Source of the DNA: Rubritalea marina DSM 17716
GTDB taxonomy: Bacteria > Verrucomicrobiota > Verrucomicrobiia > Verrucomicrobiales > Akkermansiaceae
Direction of reading: 5' to 3'
Assembly (NCBI RefSeq): GCF_000378105.1
Contig: NZ_KB899248.1
Coordinates: forward strand, 1 to 64,000
DNA length: 64,000 bases
Shown here: in pieces, positions 53,388-62,800 of the stretch
Layout of the letters: each line of letters opens with the position of its first letter
Position numbering within the stretch: position 1 is the first letter of the stretch
Notes under the pieces: generated by a model
The model's database searches: none
Told to the model about the DNA's origin: nothing
Seen by the model: the letters and a program-made list of their open reading frames with translations, nothing else
Made by a program: the position numbers and the translations under genes

Positions 53388-56300
53388 GTGAAAGCACTCA
53401 TTCATTTTTGCCTACATCAGAAGCTGGTCGTCTTCCTGCTCCTCGCCTTCTTCATTGGTTGGGGAGTCAAGGTTGCTCCCTTCGACTGGGACACTGGCGA
53501 CTACCCGCGCGACCCCGTCGCAGTCGATGCCATCCCCGATCTGGGTGATAATCAGCAGATCATTTTCACAGAGTGGAATGGCCGATCTCCCCAGGATGTC
53601 GAAGATCAGATTACCTATCCGCTGACTGTGGCACTGTTAGGTGTTCCTGGAGTCAAGGAAGTCCGCTCTTTTTCCATGTTCGGTTATTCCTACGTCTACC
53701 TCATTTTTGAAGAAGAGGTGGAGTTCTACTGGAGCCGTAGTCGTGTTCTGGAAAAGCTCAACTCACTCCCGGCCAATCTTCTTCCAGGTGGAGTCACTCC
53801 CACCCTCGGGCCAGATGCAACAGCTCTTGGTCAGGTTTTCTGGTATGTTCTGGAAGGACGCGACCCTGACGGAAATCCCGCTGGCGGTTGGGATCTGGAC
53901 GAACTGAGATCGATTCAGGATTGGCAGGTGCGTTACGCTCTGCTGGCCGCAAATGGCGTGGCAGAAGTGGCCTCGGTGGGCGGCTTCCAACGTCAATATC
54001 AGGTCGATGTCGATCCTGATGCTCTTCGTGCCCACGGGATCTCTTTGGCTCAGGTGGCGGATGCAGTGCGGAAGTCTAACCAAGAAATCGGTGCCCGAAA
54101 TCTCGCCATCAACGGAGTGGAGTATTTCCTTCGCGGCACCGGCTACATTGAAAGTGTAGACGACCTCAATAAGGCAGTCGTCGCAGTGAGAGAAAACACC
54201 CCGATCACCGTAGCCGATGTTGCCTCTGTCCAACTCGGCCCGGCCACACGTCGCGGAGTATTGGATGTGAATGGAGCTGATGCAGTTGGTGGTGTCGTCG
54301 TTGCCCGCTATGGCACCAACCCGCTTGCCGCGATCAAAGCTACCAAGCAAAAAGTGGAAGAGCTGACCGAAGCCCTTCCAATCCGGCCTGTCATTGATTG
54401 GACCAAAGTCACTCTGAGTGAAGCCATCGATTTCGCGCAACAGCAGGGAATTGAGGAACCATTCGTTTCCACAACCCAACTGAATGAAGAGGCCTGGCTA
54501 AGCTACTCACGAAAAAGCGAACGCCGTGCCTGGCCCCAGTGGTTCACCACGTCCAAAGTCACCGTTGTTCCTTTTTATGATCGCTCCAAGCTGATCGGGG
54601 AAACGCTAAACACACTTGATGATGCACTCTATCAGCAGGTCCTCGTTACCATCATCGTAGTCGTGATCATGCTACTACACTTCCGGAGTAGTATCCTCAT
54701 CTCAATGATGCTGCCGCTGGCAGTTCTCATAACGTTTATCAGTATGAAAATCTGGGGAATCGATGCCAACATCGTCGCCCTATCAGGAATCGCGATTGCC
54801 ATCGGAACCGTGGTGGATGTCGGAATTGTTCTCACGGAAAATATTCTTAAACATCTGGACGAAGCCGATCCGGAGGAATCAAAAGCAGCAGTGATTTTTC
54901 GTGGAGTTACTGAAGTCGCAGGTGCCGTGACCACCTCGGTGGCCACGACGGTTGTCAGCTTCTTACCCGTCTTCACCATGACCGGAGAGGCGGGCCGCCT
55001 TTTCAAGCCATTGGCGTTTACCAAGTCCTTTGCCCTGATCGCATCGATCATCGTCGCTCTAACAATCATCCCGCCAGTAGCGCACATTCTCTTCGGCTAC
55101 CGTTTTCCTCTCTTCAGAAAATTTGCCGCTCTGAGAAAGTCCAGGGCTCTTAAGTTTACCTTCTTTGGATTCAATATCGCAGTGGCCCTCTTCGTCACCT
55201 GGCTCCTCGCAAAAGACTGGATGCCTCTCGGTCTGGATCGTTCCACCTCAATCAATCTCTTGTTTGTGTGTCTCGTCATCGGCGGGCTCCTGCTCGTCTT
55301 TAGGCTCTTTGAAAAAGCCTACGGCGGCATCTTGAAATGGTGCCTGAATCACAAAGCTCTCTTCCTTTCCGCTCCGCTCCTTCTCCTGATCATGGCCTTC
55401 AGCATTTGGCTGGGATTCCCAAAAGTCTTCGCTCCCGCGAAAAGCCTATTCGGTGACGGCATCACTGAAACGCGGCTTTGGAAAGATGCCTCTAACAAAT
55501 TCCCGGGTCTCGGTGAGGAATTTCGTCCGGCTCTCGATGAAGGTTCCTTTCTTTTCATGCCTACCGTCGCTCCTCATGCTTCGATTGAAGAAGCTCAGGA
55601 TGCTCTCAAACAGTTGGACGCCGCCATCGCCTCCATTCCGGAAGTCGAACGCGTCGTCGGTAAGATCGGTCGCGCTGAAACCCCACTTGACCCGGCACCT
55701 CTTTCGATGATCGAGACCGTCATCAACTACGTCTCCGAATTTAAGACCAACGCCAAGGGACAAGTCCTCAGATTTAAAACCAATACCAACGGAGATTTCG
55801 TTTATGAAAACGAGCAACTGATTCCCGATGAAAAAGGAAAACCCTTCCGCCAATGGCGACCAGAAATCAAATCACCTGATGACATCTGGTCGGAGATCAG
55901 CCGCGTGACTCAGCTTCCTGGCGTCACTGGAGCGCCGAAGCTTCAGCCCATCGAAACCCGCCTCGTCATGCTTCGCACCGGAATGCGTGCCCCCATGGGC
56001 CTCAAAATTAAGGGGCCGGATCTTCGCACGATTGAAGATTTTGGAATCGAAATCGAACGCCACCTGCGAAGCGGTATGATTAAAGGACTCAATACCGCCA
56101 CCGTGAATGCCGACCGCATCGTCGGAAAACCGTATCTCGAAATCACCCCCGACCGCGATGCCGCTTCACGCTATGGTTTGAATATCGTTGATGTTCACGA
56201 CGCCATTCAAACCGCGATTGGTGGCCGCATGGTGACTACCACCGTTGAAGGGCGGGAACGATACATGGTGCAAGTCCGCTACATGCGCGAAAATCGAGAT

Positions 56301-57191
56301 TCCATTGGAGATCTCGAAAAAATTCTCGTGAGTGCAAAGAACGGAACGCAAATCCCACTCTCACAACTCGCCTCGACCCGCTACGTCCGGGGGCCTCAAA
56401 ATATCAAAGCCGAGGACACATTCCTCACCGGATACGTGACCTTTGGAGCCGAACCCGCTAATGCAGAAGTCGATGTCGTCGAGGCCGCACAAGCCTATCT
56501 CAAAAAGATGGAAGACGAGGGCCAACTCATCCGCGCCCCTGGCGTTCGATACGAATTCGCGGGCAACTATCAGGCCGCGCTGGAGTCTAACCGCACACTC
56601 ATGTTTGCGGTGCCACTCTGTCTCGGAATCATTTTCATGATTCTCTACCTCGACAATAAATCAGCTGCCTCCACTGCCATTGTCTTCTCCGGAGTCGCCG
56701 TCGCATGGGCCGGAGGATTCCTCATGCTATGGCTCTACGGCCAACCGGGTTTCCTCGATTTCGAACTCTTCGGTCACAATATCGGGCACCTCTTCAATGT
56801 CGGCCCAGTGAATATCTCGGTCGCAGTCTGGGTCGGTTTCCTCGCCCTCTTCGGCATAGCCACTGATGACGGAGTCGTCATCTCCACCTATCTCCGCCAG
56901 AAGTTCGAGGAAATTAAACCCACCACCATTTCTGAAATGCGCGCCGCCGCTCTCGAGGCTGGAAAACGCCGCGTGCGCCCTTGCCTCATGACAACAGCGA
57001 CGACACTTCTAGCACTTCTCCCGGTGCTCACCAGCACTGGCCGTGGCTCAGACCTCATGGTCCCCATGGCCATCCCGATTTTCGGCGGAATGTTCATCGA
57101 ACTCCTCACCATGTTCGTCGTCCCCGTCCTCTACTGCTTCAACCAAGAACGCCGCGCCTCAAAACTAACCACCACCGGAAACCATGAATAA
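53388..57191 (+). CDS. Very long heavy-metal RND efflux pump, CusA-like (pump 2)
   Basis: 1267-aa inner-membrane pump starting at GTG, roughly 200 residues longer than most CusA/CzcA proteins. The N-terminal part has VDAIPDLGDNQQIIFTEW, and TM helix IV has AIAIGTVVDVGIVLTENI, so one of the usual two Asp residues is Val. Extra length lies before helix II (about 350-400), around residues 560-650 with added hydrophobic helices, and in a periplasmic loop. It is coupled to the metal-binding adaptor upstream, and the end overlaps the Grx-MauE gene by 8 bp. Likely Cu+/Ag+ from context. Confidence 0.88.
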   Translation: MKALIHFCLHQKLVVFLLLAFFIGWGVKVAPFDWDTGDYPRDPVAVDAIPDLGDNQQIIFTEWNGRSPQDVEDQITYPLTVALLGVPGVKEVRSFSMFGYSYVYLIFEEEVEFYWSRSRVLEKLNSLPANLLPGGVTPTLGPDATALGQVFWYVLEGRDPDGNPAGGWDLDELRSIQDWQVRYALLAANGVAEVASVGGFQRQYQVDVDPDALRAHGISLAQVADAVRKSNQEIGARNLAINGVEYFLRGTGYIESVDDLNKAVVAVRENTPITVADVASVQLGPATRRGVLDVNGADAVGGVVVARYGTNPLAAIKATKQKVEELTEALPIRPVIDWTKVTLSEAIDFAQQQGIEEPFVSTTQLNEEAWLSYSRKSERRAWPQWFTTSKVTVVPFYDRSKLIGETLNTLDDALYQQVLVTIIVVVIMLLHFRSSILISMMLPLAVLITFISMKIWGIDANIVALSGIAIAIGTVVDVGIVLTENILKHLDEADPEESKAAVIFRGVTEVAGAVTTSVATTVVSFLPVFTMTGEAGRLFKPLAFTKSFALIASIIVALTIIPPVAHILFGYRFPLFRKFAALRKSRALKFTFFGFNIAVALFVTWLLAKDWMPLGLDRSTSINLLFVCLVIGGLLLVFRLFEKAYGGILKWCLNHKALFLSAPLLLLIMAFSIWLGFPKVFAPAKSLFGDGITETRLWKDASNKFPGLGEEFRPALDEGSFLFMPTVAPHASIEEAQDALKQLDAAIASIPEVERVVGKIGRAETPLDPAPLSMIETVINYVSEFKTNAKGQVLRFKTNTNGDFVYENEQLIPDEKGKPFRQWRPEIKSPDDIWSEISRVTQLPGVTGAPKLQPIETRLVMLRTGMRAPMGLKIKGPDLRTIEDFGIEIERHLRSGMIKGLNTATVNADRIVGKPYLEITPDRDAASRYGLNIVDVHDAIQTAIGGRMVTTTVEGRERYMVQVRYMRENRDSIGDLEKILVSAKNGTQIPLSQLASTRYVRGPQNIKAEDTFLTGYVTFGAEPANAEVDVVEAAQAYLKKMEDEGQLIRAPGVRYEFAGNYQAALESNRTLMFAVPLCLGIIFMILYLDNKSAASTAIVFSGVAVAWAGGFLMLWLYGQPGFLDFELFGHNIGHLFNVGPVNISVAVWVGFLALFGIATDDGVVISTYLRQKFEEIKPTTISEMRAAALEAGKRRVRPCLMTTATTLLALLPVLTSTGRGSDLMVPMAIPIFGGMFIELLTMFVVPVLYCFNQERRASKLTTTGNHE

Positions 57192-57924
57192 AAAAGCAAA
57201 AATCGTCCGCATGGTCACACCCGACCACCTCTGCCCTTGGGGGATCAAAGCACTCGATCTTCTCAAACGAAACAACTTCGAGATAGAGGATGAACATCTT
57301 GATTCTATGGATGCCAACAAGACTTTCAAAGAAGAGAACGGCTTTGACGAGACACCGCAAATCTGGATCGAAGGCGAAAACGTCGGTGGCTACGAAAACC
57401 TCCGAAGTCATCTTGGCATGAAGCCGGAGGAGGAAGACGGAAAGACCTATCAACCGGTCATTGCCATCTTCGCCGTTGCCTTCCTCATGGCCATCACTAC
57501 TGCTCACGCTATCAGCAGCGGATTCCCGGTCATCCGAGTTGCGGAACTTTTCATTGCTATTCTCATGTGCATCCTTGGAGTTCAGAAACTCCAGAATCTC
57601 AGCCAGTTCACCACCGGCTTCGTTCAATATGACCTCCTCGCACAGAAAGACGTCAGATATGGCTACCTCTATCCCTTTGTCGAGACCGGAGCGGGCATTC
57701 TCATGATCGCCGGACTCTTCACCTGGGTCGCTGCCCCCGCAGCCCTGCTTGTCTCCAGCATCGGAGCCATCTCAGTGATCAAAGCTGTCTACATCGAAAA
57801 ACGAGATCTCGAATGCGCCTGCACCGGCGGCGGTGATGGAGTGCCACTAGGTTCCCTGTCCCTCACTGAAAACCTTCTGATGATTGGAATGGCGATTTGG
57901 ATGCTACTCAAAGAAATTATTTAG
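57184..57924 (+). CDS. Glutaredoxin-MauE fusion membrane protein
   Basis: 246 aa. Residues about 1-80 are a glutaredoxin-like domain with CPWG as active-site motif and TPQIWIEGENVGGYENL as the cis-Pro/GSH-binding end. Residues about 95-246 have four membrane helices of the MauE/DoxX redox group. ECACTGG lies between the last two, a CxC pair facing one side. It probably moves reducing equivalents across the membrane, for example to keep Cys-rich cluster proteins or copper reduced. It overlaps the pump 2 gene by 8 bp, so it belongs to the same operon. Confidence 0.78.
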   Translation: MNKKAKIVRMVTPDHLCPWGIKALDLLKRNNFEIEDEHLDSMDANKTFKEENGFDETPQIWIEGENVGGYENLRSHLGMKPEEEDGKTYQPVIAIFAVAFLMAITTAHAISSGFPVIRVAELFIAILMCILGVQKLQNLSQFTTGFVQYDLLAQKDVRYGYLYPFVETGAGILMIAGLFTWVAAPAALLVSSIGAISVIKAVYIEKRDLECACTGGGDGVPLGSLSLTENLLMIGMAIWMLLKEII

Positions 57925-57937
57925 CCTGCAGTCAGCG

Positions 57938-57978
57938 ATAGGAGCTTGTCCTAAGTGCTCCTATTCAGCGGTTTTTTT
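57938..57978 (+). terminator. Terminator of efflux cluster 2
   Basis: Stem ATAGGAGC/GCTCCTAT (57938-57945 with 57957-57964) with an 11-nt loop, then a run of seven T at 57972-57978. The T-run is 7 nt from the stem, so efficiency is uncertain. It starts 14 bp after the Grx-MauE stop. Confidence 0.5.
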
Positions 57979-58142
57979 CAACTCAAGACCCAGTTTGGCT
58001 TCGGGAGATTAAGGTGAGACAAAGTCTCTTCACGGATTTGTAACCTCTCAAGCAGGATCAGTAGGAACATGATCCAGAGAAACAGTTCGTCCTCTTTCTT
58101 GCGTTCGGCCTCGCGGTTGAATTTGTGGTGTAGCTTGGTCAT
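57978..58142 (-). CDS. Small single-span membrane protein with strong ribosome site
   Basis: 54-aa frame whose ATG at 58142 is preceded by AGGAGGTT at ideal distance. The product starts with a charged segment (MTKLHHKFNREAERKKEDE), has one hydrophobic helix (LFLWIMFLLILLERL), and ends with a short polar tail. I know no family. It is the only sensible product in 57925-58393. The frame extends upstream to 58343, but the ribosome site marks 58142. It could be a small regulator of the nearby pumps, which is speculation. Confidence 0.5.
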   Translation of the reverse strand: MTKLHHKFNREAERKKEDELFLWIMFLLILLERLQIREETLSHLNLPKPNWVLS

Positions 58143-58312
58143 GGTAACCTCCTGTAATCGCTGGGTTCTTGATTGCGTTGGACGCATTCGAAAGACGCCA
58201 AGACCGGGCAGGAATGGAAATCCGAGCAGTATTCCATCCGCTTGCAAGAGCCACCGCAATTGGATCGCACTCATACCCGCAACCGCGATGGCTGCGGGAT
58301 GGAGCGATAGGG

Positions 58313-58354
58313 ACATAAAAAAACTCCTGAGCGGAAGTTCCACTCAGGAGTTTT
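58313..58354 (-). terminator. Intrinsic terminator of the sigma-factor gene
   Basis: 12-bp stem AAAACTCCTGAG/CTCAGGAGTTTT (58320-58331 with 58343-58354), 11-nt loop, then a run of T on the minus strand (A-run 58317-58323 on the plus strand). It lies 40 bp past the end of the sigma-factor remnant. On the plus strand a shorter T-run is present. Confidence 0.82.
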
Positions 58355-58393
58355 GTTAGATAGGAAGCCGGATCAGAAGTTTCGGCTAGTCGA

Positions 58394-58972
58394 TTATGCG
58401 AAGTCGTCGTCTTGCTCTTCTTCTAGCTCAACTTCTTCGACTTGTGCTTGCACTTGATCCGCGTTCTTTTTTGCTTCGCTTTCGGCAGCTTCGATTTCCA
58501 AGAAAGTGAATCCGTATCTCGCGTGGAGCCAATGGACGTCTTTTTTTCTCTTCCGCTAAATCCAGATCAGGATATCCAGCCCAAAACCGCTTCTTTAACT
58601 CGATCTCCTCAGAACGAGTCGATGCGTCTTGGCTGACAGGACTCTGAAGGGATTTGGGGTTGAAAACTAAATCAGCTAGAGCACCTCTCTTCTGCGTTTC
58701 TGATTTATTTTTGCGATACTGGTCGATAAATAAACGTTTCGCGCTGACGAAGACTAGAGTCCCTTTCTTTATCTGCTCAGCATCAAATCTTGGAGACATG
58801 AATACCTTGAGCCAGGTTTTTTGGTAGATGTCGCTCGCGTCGTGCATATTTCCAGACAAACTAACAAGAAGCCCCATAAGGCGGTCTCCATAGTATGCAA
58901 TCGGTCTACTATAGCGGCTTTCTTTTCAATCATTTCAGGGAGTGACCCTGTAGCTTGTTTTCTTCTTCCCAT
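58394..58972 (-). pseudogene. ECF-type sigma factor broken by two frameshifts
   Basis: Read through three frames it is one protein of about 190 aa. It begins MGRRKQATGSLPEMIEKK to DRLHT (58972 to about 58893), moves to YGDRLMGLLVSLSGNMHDAS DIYQKTWLKVF for sigma region 2, then FDAEQIKKGTLVFVSAKRLF. After an A7 tract (58547-58541 on the minus strand) it continues in a third frame as KKDVHWLHARYGFTFLEIEA, which looks like region 4, to an acidic end before TAA at 58394. Each break needs one base changed. It is more likely dead than programmed, but the A7 tract could slip. It may once have controlled the metal genes. Confidence 0.7.
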
Positions 58973-59194
58973 AAGCGTTTTTATATTTGGTGGGTTGATC
59001 TCAATTTTTTGCAGTCATGCGGTTACAGGAATGAAAACGAAAGATCTTCACGTTGCATCCGAGTAAATCTGACTTTTTTTATTTTTTCTTCAAGGCGTTC
59101 CTCTTCAAATCAACAGGTGGTCAGCCAATTTTATTCGAGGAATAACTCACAAAAAGATAACTTCACTCAAGCTTTTCAATTCTAACGATGGGTT

Positions 59195-59797
59195 TCAGTC
59201 TCTCTCGCTCTGTTGCCTAGCATCCACAAATATGCGAATTCCACCCCATAGCACAACCCCAGTAATGATTGTGCCAATGATCAGATCTGGCCACCTGGAG
59301 CCAGTGAGGTAGATGATGACGCTTGCCAGAATGACACAGGAGTTAGCGATGACGTCGTTCTTGGAAAAGATGTAGCTGGCTCGCATGTGAACCTCCCCTT
59401 CCTTTTCCTTGGAAATGAGTTTCAGGCAGTAAGCGTTCACAGCGAGCGCTATGATGGAAACGATGAACATCAGGAGCGACGAAGGCTCGCTACCAGTGAT
59501 CGCCCGCCTGACGATGTCCGTGCCAATTCCCAAGGCGATGAGCAATTGGAACCCGCCGCTGAGGAAGGCTGCCTTGGTCTTGATGCTTGAACAGCGCCCG
59601 ACAGCGTAAAGAGCCACGCTATAGACGAGCGCATCAGCCAGCATGTCGAGCGAGTCGGCCAAGACACCAGTCGATTCGCCGATGATGCCAACGACGAGTT
59701 CGACGAGGAACATGGTAGCATTTAGGGCGAGCAGTTTGCGGAGAACTCCTTTCTGTGAGGCATCGGTGACTTCGATGTGGCAGTCGCAAGATGACAT
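59195..59797 (-). CDS. Short cation transporter (CDF membrane domain only)
   Basis: 200-aa protein with about five to six membrane helices. STGVLADSLDMLADALVYSV in helix 2 has the spaced Asp residues of CDF transporters, and SYIFSKNDVIANSCVI stands for helix 5. The C-terminal cytoplasmic metal-sensing domain of normal CDF proteins (about 300 aa) is absent. N-terminal SSCDCHIEV adds Cys and His. It starts 4 bp after pump 3 and is clearly co-transcribed. It probably loads the periplasm with metal for pump 3. Confidence 0.82.
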   Translation of the reverse strand: MSSCDCHIEVTDASQKGVLRKLLALNATMFLVELVVGIIGESTGVLADSLDMLADALVYSVALYAVGRCSSIKTKAAFLSGGFQLLIALGIGTDIVRRAITGSEPSSLLMFIVSIIALAVNAYCLKLISKEKEGEVHMRASYIFSKNDVIANSCVILASVIIYLTGSRWPDLIIGTIITGVVLWGGIRIFVDARQQSERD

Positions 59798-59801
59798 CGA
59801 T

Positions 59802-62800
59802 TTATTGGGCTGGAGTGGTTTCTATAGTTGATGAATTCTGCCGCTTACGGTTCACCATCAGGTAAAGAATTGGTAGCACAACGAGAGTGAGGGCGGTCGA
59901 AGTGATGACTCCGCCGATGACAACGGTGGCCAGAGGTTTCTGGACTTCCGAGCCTACGCCAGTCGAGATGGCCATTGGAAGGAAACCGATGGCATCGGTG
60001 ATGGCGGTGGCCAAGACGGGACGGAGACGCTGAGTCGCCGCTTGTTTTACGGCGGTGACGGCATCGGTCGCGTCCTGTAGATTGGAACGAATCGCCTCAA
60101 TCAGGATCTGGCCGTTGAGCACAGCGATTCCGAATAACGCGATGAACCCGATGGCGGCACTGACACTGAATGGGATGTCGCGCAGCCACAAGGAGAGAAC
60201 ACCACCGACAAGCGCGAAGGGAATCCCGAGATATATCAGGGCGACATCCTTGAGGTTCCGCAGACTGAGATAGAGCAGCACAAAGACCAGGATCATGGTC
60301 AGAGGAACGACTAGGGAAAGCCGGGTGTGAGCGCGTTCCAGGTTTTCGAATTGGCCACCCCACTCGATGACATATCCTTCCGGAAGATCGATCTCTTCAG
60401 CGATCTTGCGTTTGGCTTCTTCGACAAAAGAAACCACGTCTCTGCCATCGACATTGCTCTGGACTCGGATCAGGCGGCGACCCCATTCGCGGTTAATTGT
60501 AGCTGCACCGGGTGCTTCGACGATGTCAGCGACCTCGGAGAGAGGAACCCGAATTCCATTGGCAGTCGGAATGACAAGGTTCCGAACGGCTTCGATGTTG
60601 GTGCGATATTTTTCAGGCAGGACAATGCCGAGTGGAAACTGGCGCTGCCCTTCATAGATTTCGCCGACACGGAGCACACCGATTGCCTCGATGTATGGTA
60701 AAATTTCGGATGCTGAAATTCCAAGGCGAGCCATTTTTTCAGGGCGCAGCTCGATCCGCAGGCCGGGCTGGCCGCTGATCTGGTCGGTGGAAACGTCGGC
60801 TTGTCCGTCGATGTCAACGAGCACTTTCTGGATTTCATCGCTGAGGCGGGTAAGCGTTTCGAAGCTATCGCCGTAAATTAGAACACCGACATCTGAGCGC
60901 ACGCCGGATTCCATTTCATTTAGTCGCATCTCGATGGGTTGTGTAAAAAGGATGTTCACGCCGGGCAGGGTTGAGACGGTTCCCTGCATCTTGGCAACGA
61001 GTTCGTCCTGGGTTTTGGCGCGAGTCCATTGATCGCGGGGCTTCAGAGAAAGGAAGATGTCGGTGAGTTCGGTGCCCATCGGATCAGTGGCAATCTCGGC
61101 GGTGCCGATACGGCTCCAAACGTGGCGAACTTCATCAGGGAATTTCTCCTTGAGTAGCTTTTCGATCTGAGTGTTGTAGTCAGTGGATGTATCGATGGAG
61201 GTTCCTGCCAAGCGAATGGTGTTCGCTACGACCGCACCTTCACTGAGGCGCGGGATGAACTCACCGCCAAGTCGGGTGGAGACGAAGCCAGTGACGACGA
61301 GCAGCGCGAGGACAACGGAGAGGACGATCCAGCGAACTTTCAGAACTATACCAAGGATAGCCGAGTAGCCACTAGTGAGTTTGCGTGAGAACCAGCCTTC
61401 CTTGTTCTTGAATTTACGGGGTAAAAACAGGTGTCCAAGGACGGGGGAAATGACGATGGCAATAATCAGTGCGCCAAGTAGGGCGAGGATGAAGGTCGTG
61501 GCCATGGGGCGGAACATTTTTCCTTCGGTGCCTTCCAGGGTGAGAATGGGCAGGAAAACCACGGCAATAATTCCCATACCAAAGAGAATTGGGCGGGCGA
61601 CTGAGCGGCTTGACTCGAAGATGCAATTGAAGCGTTCCAAGACTGTGAGTTTTCGCCCGGCTTGGCGGGTGCGATCAGCGAGGCCGCGCAAGTTGGCTTC
61701 CGTCATGACCACAGATCCATCGACGATCAGGCCAAAGTCGATAGCTCCTAGGCTGAGAAGGCTAGCGGTGATGGCGAAATAGTTCATTCCAAGCACAGCG
61801 AAGAGCATGGCGAGCGGGATACAGATGGCGACCAGGAGACCGGCGCGGACATTCCCAAGCAGGATTAAAAGTGTTAGAGTGACCAGTAACGCACCACCGA
61901 CGAGGTTGTGGGTCACGGTATCGAGTACCGAATCAGTCAGCTCGGTGCGGTCGTAAACAATTTGGACTTCCACACCATCGGGGAGAGACGGGCGGATTTC
62001 TTCCAAGCGAACTTTGAGTGCTTGGGTCACTTCTTGAGCGTTCTCACCCATCAGCATGAAGGCAAGGCCGAGGACGACTTCGCCCTGACCGTCAGCAGTA
62101 ACCGCGCCACGACGTAGCTCACTGCCGATCTGCACTTCCGCTATATCTGCAACACGAACCGGAGTCCCTTCGCTAGAAGCGACCTCGATTCTTTCGATTT
62201 GTTTAATGGAGCTGACTCGCCCTACACCATGAACCAGTAAATCTTGGCCGCTGACAGTAACCCGGCCTCCGCCCACGTTGCGGTTGTTTTTTTCCAAAGC
62301 CTCTACGACATCGGAGAGAGATAAATCAAATTTTACCAGCAGCTCTGGATCGACTACAACGTGATATTGTTTTTCGAGGCCTCCCCATGAGTTTACTTCA
62401 GCAACGCCAGGGACTTTGCGAAGTTCGGGCTTGATGATCCAATCATGGATGGTTCGGAGTTGTTCAAGACTGCGACTGCCGTCGCTACTACGGATCACGT
62501 AATGGAAGATTTCACCGAGTCCGGTCGAGATCGGTCCCATCTGCGGTGTGCCGACTCCATCGGGCAGCTCGACTGTGAGGAGTCTTTCGGAAATATACTG
62601 GCGAGCGGTGGTGATTTCCGTATCGTCATCAAAGGTGGCGACAACCTGAGAGAGCCCGAATTTGGAGACTGAGCGCACACTGACGAGTCCGGGAAGGCCG
62701 GATATTTCCAGTTCAACGGGCAGAGTGATCTGTTGCTCAATCTCTTCGCCATTGAGTGACGGAGCAACGGTATTGATCTGAACTTGGATTGGAGTGGTAT

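Noticed and set aside
58143-58343. Upstream extension of the 54-aa membrane protein
   Set aside because: The strong AGGAGG site fixes the start at 58142, and the extension begins inside the terminator hairpin of the sigma-factor gene.
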